50,244 nt of DNA. It comes from an uncultured Bacteroidales bacterium. Its GTDB lineage: Bacteria; Bacteroidota; Bacteroidia; Bacteroidales; Bacteroidaceae. The notes beneath the pieces are model-generated. The model was not told the origin of the DNA. It saw nothing but the letters and a program-made list of their open reading frames with translations, and searched no databases. A program made the translations under genes and the position numbers. The stretch spans positions 1 to 50,244 of the forward strand of contig CACZCZ010000017.1 of assembly GCA_902779845.1 (NCBI GenBank). The letters are read 5' to 3'. Of the stretch, positions 40,615 to 49,687 are shown piece by piece; within the stretch, counting starts at the first letter, position 1; every line of letters begins with the position of its first letter.

Positions 40615-43600
40615 ATGAAGAAACAGATTCTCTCCCTGATGCTCCTGGCTGCTGCCACGATGGCAACAGCGCAGGACTACGCATTCCGCCTCAAGAACAC
40701 GCTCGGCTTCCAGCGTACGGGCGAGACCGTGGAAGTGGCCGTGCCCGAGGGCACTGACCTCTCCCATTCAGCCCTCTTCGACGAGGCCGGTGCCGCCGTG
40801 CCCTTCGAGACTGTCGATGCCACCACCATCCGCTTCCAGGCCACTGTGGCACACGGAGCCACTGCAGGCTACGTCCTGCGCGAAGGCACACCACAGACAC
40901 CCACGAAGGTGACCTATGCTGCCGTAAAGATTCCCGCCACGCGCGCCGACATAGCCTGGGAGAACGACCTCTGCGCCTACCGCATGTATTCCACCGTGCT
41001 GCTCAAGAACGAGCCCAACACGGCACAGGGCGTGGATGTATGGTTCAAGAAGAAGGCTACGCCCGTCATCGATGACATGTACGGCCTCAGCAACTACCAC
41101 AACGAGAGCCAGTATGGCGTGGATGCTTATTCCGTCAACGGCAAGCGCTTAGGATGCGGCGGCACGGCGGCTGTCGTGGGCGGTAAGCTGCAGATGCACA
41201 ACCCCTACTCCACCTGCGCCCTCGGCGAGCAGAGCGCGCTGCGCTCCAGCTTCACACTGACCTATGACAACGTCAGCATCGACGGCGCCAGCTACACGAA
41301 GACGCTGACCGTGGAGACTACCGCCGGCGCCCTGCTGAACAAAGCCACCGTGCGCTTCGACGGTCCTGCCAAGACCTTCCGCCTCGCCGTGGCCATCTAC
41401 CAGCACACCGACATGACCCACCTCACCGAGGGCGTCGCCTTCACCGAGGTGCCGGGCATCGTAGGCTGGGCTGAGGCCAAGAGCGAGGGCAGCATCACCA
41501 GCGCGGGCGCCCGCTTCTTCCAGGGGGCATACATCCCTTCGGGAGAGACCTCAGGAACCGTAACGACAGAGGTCATCGACGACCACCTCTGCCTGGTGGT
41601 GGACTACACCGTGGGCACAGAGCTGACCTTCTACTTCGGCGGCGGATGGAACATCTTCCCTGCCGGACGCTATGACAGCGACGAGGCTTGGTTTGAAGCC
41701 CTCAGCCGCTTCAAGCAGACGATCGAACAGCCCCTCACACCCACCTCCATGCAGACGCTGCCTGCGAAGGACGACGTGATGGCCATCCTGAACACCGTCA
41801 ACCAGACATGGCAGGAGAAACACCCGACACACGGCGACTACTTCTGGAACCGTGCCGTCTATCACATCGGTAACATGGCAGCCTACGATGCCACCGGCGA
41901 TGCCGACTACCTCGACTACTCCACAGCTTGGGCCAACCGCAGCAACTGGTGGGGTGCCACAGGCACGGACAAGAGCAGATGGAGATATGCCACCTACGGC
42001 GAAGGTGCCGACTGGGTGCTCTTCGGCGACAACCAGGTGTGCTTCCAGGTCTATGCCGACCTCTACAACCTCGACCCTGTCCACGACGCGAAGAAGATTG
42101 AGCGCGCCTTGGAGGTCATGGGCTACGAGATCTCTACCGCAAACACCGACTACCTCTGGTGGGTGGACGGCCTCTTCATGGTGATGCCGATCATGACAAA
42201 GCTCTATCACATCACGGGCGACCAGACCTACCTCGACAAGATGTACGCCTACTGGCAGTACGCCAACAGCATCATGTACGACGAGGAGACGGGTCTCTAC
42301 TTCCGCGATGCGAAATATGTCTATCCCGCCCATAAGACCAATGCCGGCAAGAAGGACTTCTGGGCACGCGGCGACGGCTGGATCTTCGCTGCCTTCGCCA
42401 AGGTGCTGCAGGAGCTGCCCGCAAGCGATGCACACCGCGATGAGTACATCGCCTACTACCGTCGCATGGCAGCTGCATTGAAGGCCTGCCAGCAGGACGA
42501 AGGCCACTGGACACGTTCGCTCCTCGACCCCGCTCAGGCACCGGGCTATGAGACCTCGGGCACTGCCTTGAACACCTTCGCCTACGCCTGGGGCATCCGC
42601 AACGGCATCCTCTCGGAAGTGGAATATGGCAGCACGCTGGAGCGCGCATGGAACTACCTCACCACCATCGCGCTGCAGGAGGACGGCACCGTAGGCTATA
42701 TCCAGCCCATCGGCGAGAATGCCAGCCCCAGCACCACCGTGAAGCCCACCGACTACCACGACTTCGGCGTCGGCGCCTACCTGATGGCTGCCGCTGAGAT
42801 GAGTCGCCTCGCCGTGGGCGACATGGAGATGCCGAAGCTGCGCGTGACGGGAGTCACCCTCGCCGACGAGACACACATCGTCGTGCGCTTCAACCAGCAA
42901 CCCGATGCCGAGGAAGCCACGCTGGCGGCCAACTACACGCTGCGCTCCACCCTGGACGGCGACCCGTACATGAGCGAAGAGACGGCCGTGGATGCCGATG
43001 AAATCGTCCTCTCTGACGACGCCACCGCCACCATCACACTGGCCGAGCCCCTCGACTACGGCATCTTCACCTTCACCGCCACGGGCATCCACAGTGCCGA
43101 CGGCGGCGAGATGGCCGACAACCAGCGCCGCACGCTGCTGCGCACAGTGCCCCTCGATGCCAAGCAGCAGGGCATCACCATCACCGCCATCGGCTCACAG
43201 GAAGGCAACCCCTATAGCAATGTCAACGACAAGAACCTCTCCACACGCTGGAGCCAGGAAGGCACCGGCCAGTGGCTGCGCTTCTACCTGAAAGAGGTCA
43301 AGAAAGTCTATGCCGTCGATGCAGCCTTCTACAACGGCAACCAGCGCGTGTTCTTCTTCAAGGTGCAGACCTCCATGGACAACAAGACCTGGACCGATGC
43401 CACCGGCGACATCGCCAGCAGCGGCCTCACCAACGACATGGAGCGCTATCGCTTCACACCCGTAGAAGCCAAGTATGTGCGCCTGCTCTGCAACGGCAAC
43501 AGCGTCAACAAATGGAACAGCCCCACCGAAGTGCGCATCCGCTTCACGGCTCCCGATGGAATCGAGGACGTGAACAGTGAAGGAGTGAACAGTGAAGAAA

Positions 43601-43716
43601 GTGCAGGCCCCGTTTATGACCTGAGTGGCCGCCAAGTTGTAAATAGTAAATCATTAAATAGTAAATTACCAAGGGGTATCTACATCGTCAACGGACGGAA
43701 ATTCGTCGTGAGGTAA
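40615..43716 (+). CDS. Secreted multidomain protein: DUF4861 + GH105 + Ig-like + F5/8C
   Basis: 1033 residues with a signal peptide (MKKQILSLMLLAAATMATAQ). Residues ~30-370 match DUF4861. Residues ~385-745 are a GH105-type alpha/alpha barrel (unsaturated rhamnogalacturonyl hydrolase) with candidate catalytic Asp residues in WWVDGLFMVMP and FWARGDGWIFAAF. Next come an SbsA-like Ig domain (~750-850), a discoidin/F5-8C carbohydrate-binding domain (~855-990, NLSTRWSQEGTGQWLRFYL) and the tail VYDLSGRQV...GIYIVNGRKFVVR. It would remove the unsaturated end sugar left by pectin lyases, complementing the 5-18 kb operon although the two are 22 kb apart. Phrase repeats (VNSEGVNSEES; SKSLNSKL) interrupt the tail. 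It lies in housekeeping surroundings. Confidence 0.87.
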   Translation: MKKQILSLMLLAAATMATAQDYAFRLKNTLGFQRTGETVEVAVPEGTDLSHSALFDEAGAAVPFETVDATTIRFQATVAHGATAGYVLREGTPQTPTKVTYAAVKIPATRADIAWENDLCAYRMYSTVLLKNEPNTAQGVDVWFKKKATPVIDDMYGLSNYHNESQYGVDAYSVNGKRLGCGGTAAVVGGKLQMHNPYSTCALGEQSALRSSFTLTYDNVSIDGASYTKTLTVETTAGALLNKATVRFDGPAKTFRLAVAIYQHTDMTHLTEGVAFTEVPGIVGWAEAKSEGSITSAGARFFQGAYIPSGETSGTVTTEVIDDHLCLVVDYTVGTELTFYFGGGWNIFPAGRYDSDEAWFEALSRFKQTIEQPLTPTSMQTLPAKDDVMAILNTVNQTWQEKHPTHGDYFWNRAVYHIGNMAAYDATGDADYLDYSTAWANRSNWWGATGTDKSRWRYATYGEGADWVLFGDNQVCFQVYADLYNLDPVHDAKKIERALEVMGYEISTANTDYLWWVDGLFMVMPIMTKLYHITGDQTYLDKMYAYWQYANSIMYDEETGLYFRDAKYVYPAHKTNAGKKDFWARGDGWIFAAFAKVLQELPASDAHRDEYIAYYRRMAAALKACQQDEGHWTRSLLDPAQAPGYETSGTALNTFAYAWGIRNGILSEVEYGSTLERAWNYLTTIALQEDGTVGYIQPIGENASPSTTVKPTDYHDFGVGAYLMAAAEMSRLAVGDMEMPKLRVTGVTLADETHIVVRFNQQPDAEEATLAANYTLRSTLDGDPYMSEETAVDADEIVLSDDATATITLAEPLDYGIFTFTATGIHSADGGEMADNQRRTLLRTVPLDAKQQGITITAIGSQEGNPYSNVNDKNLSTRWSQEGTGQWLRFYLKEVKKVYAVDAAFYNGNQRVFFFKVQTSMDNKTWTDATGDIASSGLTNDMERYRFTPVEAKYVRLLCNGNSVNKWNSPTEVRIRFTAPDGIEDVNSEGVNSEESAGPVYDLSGRQVVNSKSLNSKLPRGIYIVNGRKFVVR
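43566..43592 (+). repeat. Dispersed phrase GTGAACAGTGAAGGAGTGAA
   Basis: Nearly identical to the minus strand at 5387-5414 in the GH88 module (coding VKSEGVNSE), here coding VNSEGVNSE in an unrelated protein. Confidence 0.7.
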
Positions 43717-43746
43717 ACAACCCTTTCACACACATTCTACTTTTTT

Positions 43747-43833
43747 ACAACGAATTACACTAATTAGACGAATTCCTTAAATAGCTATCTAAGAGGCACC
43801 TTGACAATTCGTAAAATTAGTGTAATTCGTTGT
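43747..43833. repeat. Long inverted repeat
   Basis: ACAACGAATTACACTAATT (43747-43765) is perfectly repeated in inverse at 43815-43833; with two mismatched bases the arms extend to about 30 bp (43747-43776 and 43804-43833) around a 27-bp loop. It lies between the convergent 40615 and 43917 genes, ahead of the terminator. Confidence 0.85.
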
Positions 43834-43847
43834 CTAAAACAAGAAAA

Positions 43848-43876
43848 GAGGCTGTGTTAGAATTTAACACAGCCTC
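43848..43876. terminator. Bidirectional rho-independent terminator
   Basis: GAGGCTGTGTTA (43848-43859) pairs perfectly with TAACACAGCCTC (43865-43876), loop GAATT. The minus-strand exit is T-rich (CTTTTCTTGTTTT); the plus-strand exit has AATCTTTC. Serves two convergent genes. Confidence 0.8.
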
Positions 43877-43916
43877 AATCTTTCAATCTTTCAATGTTCA
43901 AAGTCAGCGCTGGCTG

Positions 43917-44486
43917 TCAGCGACCGCGGGAGTGGCTGCCCTGGTTGCCCCGGCTGGAACCTTGCTGTGCCAGACGGTTGTCCTTCTTGTCGGGACGCGG
44001 CGTGTTCTGAAGGGCGGCAGGGTTGCCACGCGTGGAACCGTGGTGGCTGGGCTGCGCGTTGATGTGCTTGTCATGGCCTTTACCCTTATAGCTAGCGTAG
44101 GTCTTCGGGCGAGCCTTGTAGAAGTGATTCCTGTTGCTGTAGTGGCTATAGACATTGAACGCCCAACCACCGTTCTTCCAGCTCAGCGGACGGTAGAAGT
44201 AGTTCAGGCCCACATACTGGTTGTACTGATGCACCGTGAGGACATACTGCAGGTCGGCATTGCGGCGGTCCCAGGCTCTGCCGAAGACATCGTGGCGACC
44301 GCTCACGCTCATCATGTAGTCCAGGTTGATCTCATACACCGCCTCGTACTGCGACACGGAGAGGTTCAGCTCGTAGGCCATCTTGTCACTCAGGAACAAT
44401 GCCTCGTTCTTGGCTGCGCTATAACTCATTGCATTGGCCGTGATGGTCATCGCCATCATCATTGCCATAAACATCATTTTCTTCAT
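43917..44486 (-). CDS. Small secreted basic protein, function unknown
   Basis: 189 residues. Signal peptide MKKMMFMAMMMAMTITANA, then a helical region (AKNEALFLSDKMAYELNLS, VSQYEAVYEINLDYMMSV) and an aromatic stretch ('YNQYVGLNYFYRPLSWKNGG'). The C-terminal ~65 residues are disordered, rich in Arg, Lys, His, Gly, Ser and Gln (GSSRGNQGSHSRGR). A GGAGA lies upstream of the ATG. The 'LSDKMAYELNL..QY' part recalls sensors that track folding or envelope stress, but no family is claimed. Ends at the shared terminator at 43848-43876. Confidence 0.7.
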   Translation of the reverse strand: MKKMMFMAMMMAMTITANAMSYSAAKNEALFLSDKMAYELNLSVSQYEAVYEINLDYMMSVSGRHDVFGRAWDRRNADLQYVLTVHQYNQYVGLNYFYRPLSWKNGGWAFNVYSHYSNRNHFYKARPKTYASYKGKGHDKHINAQPSHHGSTRGNPAALQNTPRPDKKDNRLAQQGSSRGNQGSHSRGR

Positions 44487-44794
44487 AGTAGTGTCTCCTT
44501 TTTAATATTAAGATTAGACATTCGTTTCATGTTTCACGCTGCAAAGTACGGCATTCCGCGCGACATGACGAAAGGAATGTTCCTAATCCGCCCGGCGAAA
44601 ATCCCTAAACCTCATCGGGATTCTCCCCACCCTGCTGGAAACGACGAGGTGGCAAGCCAGCAAGGGTGAAGCAACTTTTTACCTGTTTTTTTGCAAAAAT
44701 CCGTCATCTTACAAGATATTACACATGAAATGCGTACCTTTGCCGCGGATTAAACATCCAACCCACTAATTGTTCCACAAAAAACAAAAATGAA
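44487..44794. other. 308-bp divergent intergenic region
   Basis: Holds the start regions of the two flanking genes. A weak minus-strand -7-like TACTTTG lies near 44542-44548. CACCCTGCTGG (44629-44639) can pair with CCAGCAAGGGTG (44658-44669), followed by two T-runs; this could be a terminator of an unseen short transcript. No coding sequence was recognised. Confidence 0.4.
44735..44742 (+). promoter_or_regulatory. -7 promoter element of the alanine-rich lipoprotein gene
   Basis: TACCTTTG, 52 bases before the ATG at 44795; transcription would begin near 44748. Confidence 0.55.
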
Positions 44795-45412
44795 ATGAAA
44801 AAGATTCTTGTCTATGCCATGGCCCTCGTCGCCATGAGCTTCGCCGCCTGTGGCGGCAAGACCGCAGCATCTGCTGATGCTGACTCCCTCGCTGTAGAAG
44901 GTACCGCCGAGGAACAGGCACAAACCGTAGTAGCCCTCCTGCAGGACCAGCTCCAGAATGCCGACCCCGAGCAGATCAACGCCATCAGCAGCACGATTGC
45001 CGAGAAGGTGTCTGAGTACATCGCTGCCGGCGACACGGCAGCTGCAGCAGCCTACACGGCCGTCATCACCGAGTTCCTCACGGAGAATGCCGAGAAGCTG
45101 AAGAACAGCGACATCGTCTCCACCGTCACCAATGCCATCAGCAGCGTACAGGGCATCCCTGCCAACATCTGCGAAGCTGCACAGACGGCCGCCACCACCG
45201 TGGCAACAGATGCCGACGCCCAGGCCGCTGCCCTGCAGCAGTCCGCAGAAGCAGTGAAGGAAGCCGTAGAAGCTGCCCCCGAGGCTGTTAAGGAAGCTGC
45301 TAAGGCGAAGGCCGAGGAAGCCGCTGCCGCTGCACAGCAGAAAGCACAGGAGTCCGCCAACAAAGCCATTGACGACGCTGCCGCCGCTGCCAAGAAGAAG
45401 CTCGGACTGTAA
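44795..45412 (+). CDS. Alanine-rich coiled-coil lipoprotein, function unknown
   Basis: 205 residues. Signal peptide with lipobox MSFAAC, so lipid-anchored. The mature part is almost entirely helix: residues ~40-135 are acidic (AEEQAQTVVALLQDQLQ...), residues ~140-205 are alanine/lysine/glutamate heptad repeats (AKAKAEEAAAAAQQKAQESA) that should form a long coiled coil, resembling Lpp-like spacers or LEA-type proteins. Own promoter (44735-44742) and a strong terminator (45455-45494) make it a single-gene transcript. High expression is plausible but not shown. Confidence 0.8.
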   Translation: MKKILVYAMALVAMSFAACGGKTAASADADSLAVEGTAEEQAQTVVALLQDQLQNADPEQINAISSTIAEKVSEYIAAGDTAAAAAYTAVITEFLTENAEKLKNSDIVSTVTNAISSVQGIPANICEAAQTAATTVATDADAQAAALQQSAEAVKEAVEAAPEAVKEAAKAKAEEAAAAAQQKAQESANKAIDDAAAAAKKKLGL

Positions 45413-45454
45413 GACCATAAGATCACATATCAATCACATATCGATCACTTATAC

Positions 45455-45494
45455 AAGCTTCGCAACCCGTCACTTGGGTTGCGAAGCTTTTTTC
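45455..45494 (+). terminator. Rho-independent terminator
   Basis: AAGCTTCGCAACCC pairs with GGGTTGCGAAGCTT (14 bp, loop GTCACTT), followed by TTTTT. Ends the lipoprotein transcript. Confidence 0.9.
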
Positions 45495-45507
45495 AAAAAA
45501 AACTTTT

Positions 45508-45681
45508 GCGGAAAACCCTACGAACCCTCCGCAGAAAAAACGTAAACAGCACCTGCCGCCTAAACTGAAATATCTGTACAAATATGCTGGCGACATGGAA
45601 CTGACCTTTGGAGAGTTCATGTTTGACTACATGCTCGACATGGAGAATGACAGCGAGAAGCTAACATCCTTCTTCAAGTAA
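45508..45681 (+). pseudogene. Gene remnant or small ORF without a clear start
   Basis: An open frame runs from about 45493 to a TAA at 45679-45681, but the first in-frame ATG is at 45595, leaving 28 codons. The translation has protein-like character (HLPPKLKYLYKYAGD, MELTFGEFMFDYMLDMENDS) and ends four bases before the next gene. It looks like the 3' end of a larger gene whose upstream part was lost next to the terminator, possibly the partner of the TOPRIM-like gene. Family not recognised. Confidence 0.4.
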
Positions 45682-45684
45682 AAC

Positions 45685-46281
45685 ATGGCGATGGAGAAAA
45701 AGAAACCGGCGAACCTTTCGCATGTGTTGATATTTGTAGAAGGAGATACTGACGAGGTATTCTTCAAAGCCCTCATAGATTATTATGCATCCGTCAGCAG
45801 CAATAAGCTGTTGCCTTATGATGTATGTAACCTAAAGGGGGTAACAAGATATTCCAGCAAACTATTGGCAAAGTTGAAAAACGAATACTTGCCTACAGCC
45901 AAGACGGGTAGTTACAAAATAAAGACGGTCTGTTGTTCGTATGATACTGATGTCTTCAAGGTCAAGCAACCGCAAATTGTAAAATGGGATGCTATTGGCA
46001 AAAGCGTCAAGCGTATGGGTATTGATGAATTTATACGAGTCTGTGTCAAGAGTTCCATTGAGGACTGGATTCTCGATGACATGCATGGCATTTGCAACTT
46101 CCTTCGATTGAAGCAAGTTCCTTCATCATTGAAGGGGATAAACGGGTATCAGAAATTGTTGGATTTGTATAATAAGGCTCGTTTTACAAACAACCGAATA
46201 AAACGCCCACAAGAGGGAACTCTCAGGGGAGTACAGAGCCCCCTCCCCGAACCCTGCAGGGTTTTCGCGAAAAGGGTGTAG
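45685..46281 (+). CDS. TOPRIM-like protein, 3' end replaced by palindromic DNA
   Basis: 198 residues. The start 'LSHVLIFVEGDTDEVFFKAL' has the E-G-x-x-D pattern of TOPRIM or OLD/RloB-type nucleases, and SYDTDVF about 75 residues later could supply the D-x-D. 'SSIEDWILDDMHGICNFLRL' is like the second half of such proteins. Proteins of this kind often act with an ATPase in phage defence; here only an unrecognised fragment precedes it. After 'YNKARFTNNRIKR' the last ~25 residues are coded by palindromes (46215-46281), so the native C-terminus is probably missing. AT-richer than its neighbours, consistent with transfer. Confidence 0.5.
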   Translation: MAMEKKKPANLSHVLIFVEGDTDEVFFKALIDYYASVSSNKLLPYDVCNLKGVTRYSSKLLAKLKNEYLPTAKTGSYKIKTVCCSYDTDVFKVKQPQIVKWDAIGKSVKRMGIDEFIRVCVKSSIEDWILDDMHGICNFLRLKQVPSSLKGINGYQKLLDLYNKARFTNNRIKRPQEGTLRGVQSPLPEPCRVFAKRV

Positions 46282-46307
46282 GGTTTTGGCCAAAACCCTG
46301 CACCCTT
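46248..46307. repeat. Nested palindromes at the end of the TOPRIM-like gene
   Basis: AACCCTGCAGGGTT (46250-46263), TTTTCGCGAAAA (46262-46273) and an 18-bp-arm palindrome (46272-46289 with 46290-46307, AAGGGTGTAGGGTTTTGG against its inverse, one mismatch) overlap each other. A CCCCCTCCCC run precedes and CAGCCCCCCTGTGGGG follows. Confidence 0.8.
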
Positions 46308-46355
46308 CGGACAGCCCCCCTGTGGGGATGACTTTTGAGAGCTACAGTGTAAGCA

Positions 46356-46427
46356 CAGCAGGTTGCATCGCATGATGCAGCCTGCTGGATAAGAATTCGT
46401 GCGATGTGCGCACTTTTTTTGTTAAGA
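46356..46427 (+). terminator. Hairpins with T-run after the TOPRIM-like gene
   Basis: CAGCAGGTTGCATC (46356-46369) pairs with GATGCAGCCTGCTG (46374-46387), one wobble, loop GCAT. A second stem GTGCG...CGCAC is followed by TTTTTTT (46413-46427 region), giving a plausible plus-strand terminator. Confidence 0.55.
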
Positions 46428-46432
46428 AATAT

Positions 46433-49400
46433 TTATTTTACGAGGACTTTCTTAGTCTTGCCATTATGTCGGCGGATAATCACGCCACGTTGCATGCGGT
46501 TAATGCGCTGGCCACTTAGATTGTAGAGATTGGCGTCATCAACGGCCGGCTGTTTGGATGAAAGCGTCTCAATAGCGTCATACAGCGGCTGTGCTTCTTC
46601 CACGCGGAAGGTGGAGCCGTCGTCGGTGGTGCTGCCTGCGTTGTTCCAGAACTTCAGGGGGCCACTGGTGCCGCCGAACTGGTTGATACAGTTGTAGGAC
46701 GTACCCGTTTCGCGCAGCACGAAGCCGTCGGAGTTGGCCAGAAGGTCCCATGTGTAGTCGCCTGCGCGCATCACGACGTTATCACCGTCCTTGGCTAGTG
46801 TCTCCGTGAAGCCCGTAGTACGGTTATACACCTTCACGTGATAGGGGTCGCCACCGAATGCCCAGTGGTAAGCCTCCGTCTTCAGCAAGTCGCCTGCGTT
46901 CAAATCCGGATAGTAAGGCTCGTTTTCCTGCTTGCCGATATAGTAGCCGCTGCGGATGTGCATGTTGTACCACTTGGCGCTGGCCAATTTTTTTGAGAAC
47001 TCGAATGGCCCGTTCCATGTGGCTGTATATTGGACTGTCACATCTTGGGTCACCTTTGACGGATGCGTACCGTATTTTGTAAGGGTAATATAGATGTTCG
47101 TCAGCGAGGCGGGTGTAGCGGGCAGGGCATCGCCGATGGCCACTTCTTCCGTGGCCGTGGCAACTACCTGATTGTTAAACCTCACCTTATACGTCACCGT
47201 GCATGTCTGCTTGCCTGCCAGCGCCAGTGCCTCCGTCGGGTCGAAGTCGGCCACAGCCTCGATGAGCCAGCGATTGCCGTCATCAGGTGTGTCCCAACTA
47301 TTTATGACGATATTGCCATTATTATTGAAGTACCAAGTCTCGTCGTTTGTACCTTGTGTACTAAGCATAAACTTGTACTCACCGTCAGCCTTACTATCAT
47401 CGAAAGTGATAGGTGACCCCAGACGGTTCACAAAGCTGCCGTCAAAGAGCAGATACTGTTTGTTTACAGGGCTATAGAGGTACTGTGCACCCTCGTAGGT
47501 GATAATGGCGAAGCGCGTGTCTGCCTCCGGCGCATCCGTCCTTTTCTGTCCTGCTGCCAACCCTGTACCCTCTGCGTTCATTACCAGCCCGCCGCGCTTA
47601 CACGTCAGCGTGTAGAGCTTGTTGTTGCTAAATACATCGGACACATTCACTTCCACCCAACAGGAGGCCGTCTTGTTCGTGCCGTCGGCAGTTGTAGCTA
47701 TAATCTGTGCCGTGCCCTTTCCTACAGCCGTGACAAGGCCGTTATCTACGGTCGCCACAGCCACATTCGTGCTGCGCCATGTCACATTGCGGTTTGTCGC
47801 GTATTTGGGCAGGACGGTGGCCGTCAGCTGTGCCGTGCTGCCGATGGCATCGAACTCAAGCGATGTCTGACTCAGCTGAACGCTCGTTGCCTTAATCTCC
47901 TCTTCATCAAGCCAGCGAATGTTCGTTTCGTCATCGAAGGTACCGACAATAGGCACCTGTACTCTGAAGACCACCTCACCCCAATAGTGTACGACATGAT
48001 AGGGGATGAAGATGTTATAGGAACCTACGGCTCCACCATTGTTCTGGTAACGTATATAGCCGATGTTCGTGCGGAAATAGTTGCGTGTTGACCATTTTGT
48101 TCTGTCTGTGGGAACATGGCGAGTGAGGCTGAGGTTCGGGTCTTCCAGCTTCTCTATCTTCCCATCGCGGTCGGTTTCAATCTCGTCCAAGTTGAAGTAG
48201 ATGTCGTGGATTCCGTAGAAATCCATCCAGTTATCGCGGCCGGAGATATTGTATCCGAAGGGATAAATCTGTCGCCAATCAGTGAAGGTGAAGAGGTCTG
48301 CTATATACAATACATCAGATCCTGCTTCGGCACCATCCTTCAAATAGGCCTTACCCGAATGCACATGCGTGAGGTCTATAGGACGCAGGTAGCGGACTCG
48401 GAAGTCTATGTCGCCCGTAATGTTCATCGGAACGGGGTTCTTCAGGTCGGCCAGTGTCATCTCCGTGTAGAAAGCATCCGTAGTGGTGCCGTCGGCATTG
48501 AAGATGGGATTGGCATTCAGCAGATCCTTGGCGAAGTCGTTGTTTTGGAACTCCGTCCAGCGCCCAGCTTTATTCTTATAGGAATCTATCAGTTTCACCA
48601 CCGCCATTGTCTCGCCGTTATAAGTAGCAGAAACCACATCATTGGTGGCTGTCATCTTGTAAGACCTGCCGCTGACTCCCACTTGCGTGATGCCATTCGC
48701 GTACTTCTGGGTATTGAAGATGATAGTCAGTTCCTTACTCAAATCACGCGGATCAGAGGTCGTGGCATTGATGACGCCGCCCTTGAATCCTGAAAGCAGG
48801 TTGAACACAAACACCTTGTTGTTCCCCACCGTTGTACCATCGCCGCTGCGATCCGTATTGCCAGGCTGGTAGTGCACGGCGTGCATTTCCTGAAGGCCGG
48901 AACGCGGCTCCATGCTGCGGTTAGCATACCATGTTGTAGTAATCTTACTCTCGCTGCCGTCAAATGTGGCATTCGCGGGTGTCATCATAACAAGAACTTC
49001 GCATGTGGCAGTGAGATTCGTACCATCCTTGGTTGTTGCAGTAATAGTAGCTGTACCGTCAGTAACTGCGGTCACCTTACCATTCGCGTTAACGGTTGCT
49101 ACAGACGGATTACTGCTTGACCATGTAACTGTCTTCATGGCTGCTTCAGGTACAATCGAAGCAAAAAGCGTTGCTGTTGGCGCGGTTGACGTCAATTTTA
49201 ATTCGGTTTTATCCAATGAGATGCCTGTAGCTGGCAAGTGGAATTCTTCAATATCCTTAAAATCCTTCCAGATATCAGCAGCCTGATAGGCCGCCTTGCT
49301 ACCAACGGGTACATATAGAGTAGTGGCTTTATTTTCGCCTGTAAAACAAAATGTAGAAATCGATATCGGTGTCATCCAATATACTTTCATTGATGTTAGA

Positions 49401-49687
49401 TTGTGACAACCTTCGAATGCTCGGTCTTCGATGCTCGTCACGCTGTTAGCGATGGTAATGGAGGTGAGACTAGAGCAGTTTGCAAAAGCACAAACATCAA
49501 TCGTGGTCACACTGTTGGGAATGGTTATGGTGGTTAGGCCGCTGCATTCATGGAACGCATAAGATCCTATTAAGGTTACACTATTGGGGATGGTAATGGA
49601 GGTGAGGCTAGAGCAGTTTGCAAAAGTACCACTTCTAATCGTGGTCACGCTGTTGGGAATGGTTATGGTGGTTAGGCCGCTGCATGG
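46433..49687 (-). pseudogene. BspA-like LRR/Big_2 surface protein, 5' end lost
   Basis: The frame is open from 49687 to the stop at 46433 (about 1084 codons) but has no signal peptide: it begins inside a leucine-rich repeat. The LRR_5 units (C.SLTSITIPNSVT.I...AF; about five) are followed by a Big_2 domain ('LPATGISLDKTELKLTST'), a ~330-residue beta-rich region, a second Big_2 domain (TSVQLSQTSLEFDAIGSTAQ) and a final lectin-like part ending in LYNLSGQRINRMQRG...KKVLVK, a version of the secreted-protein tail. BspA-like proteins are surface adhesins. The GTG at 49648 is not a credible start. Homology to the internal repeat stops exactly at 49684, where AT-rich DNA leading to tetQ begins. Confidence 0.8.
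49464..49684 (-). repeat. 138-bp direct repeat of LRR codons
   Basis: The stretch containing AGAGCAGTTTGCAAAAG at 49472 recurs at 49610, 138 bp apart (two 23-residue LRR units). The second copy breaks off after GCCGCTGCAT at 49676-49685. Confidence 0.85.

Noticed and set aside
43830-44669. Open frame of 279 codons antisense to the small secreted basic protein
   Set aside because: It starts inside the terminator hairpin and has no family features; the minus-strand gene has a signal peptide and a ribosome-binding site.
46433-49648. GTG at 49648 as the true start of the BspA-like gene
   Set aside because: It lies inside an LRR unit whose codons continue upstream to 49687, and no signal peptide would be made.
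49464-49684. Possible CRISPR array
   Set aside because: The repeats are LRR codons in an open reading frame with related, not unique, spacers.
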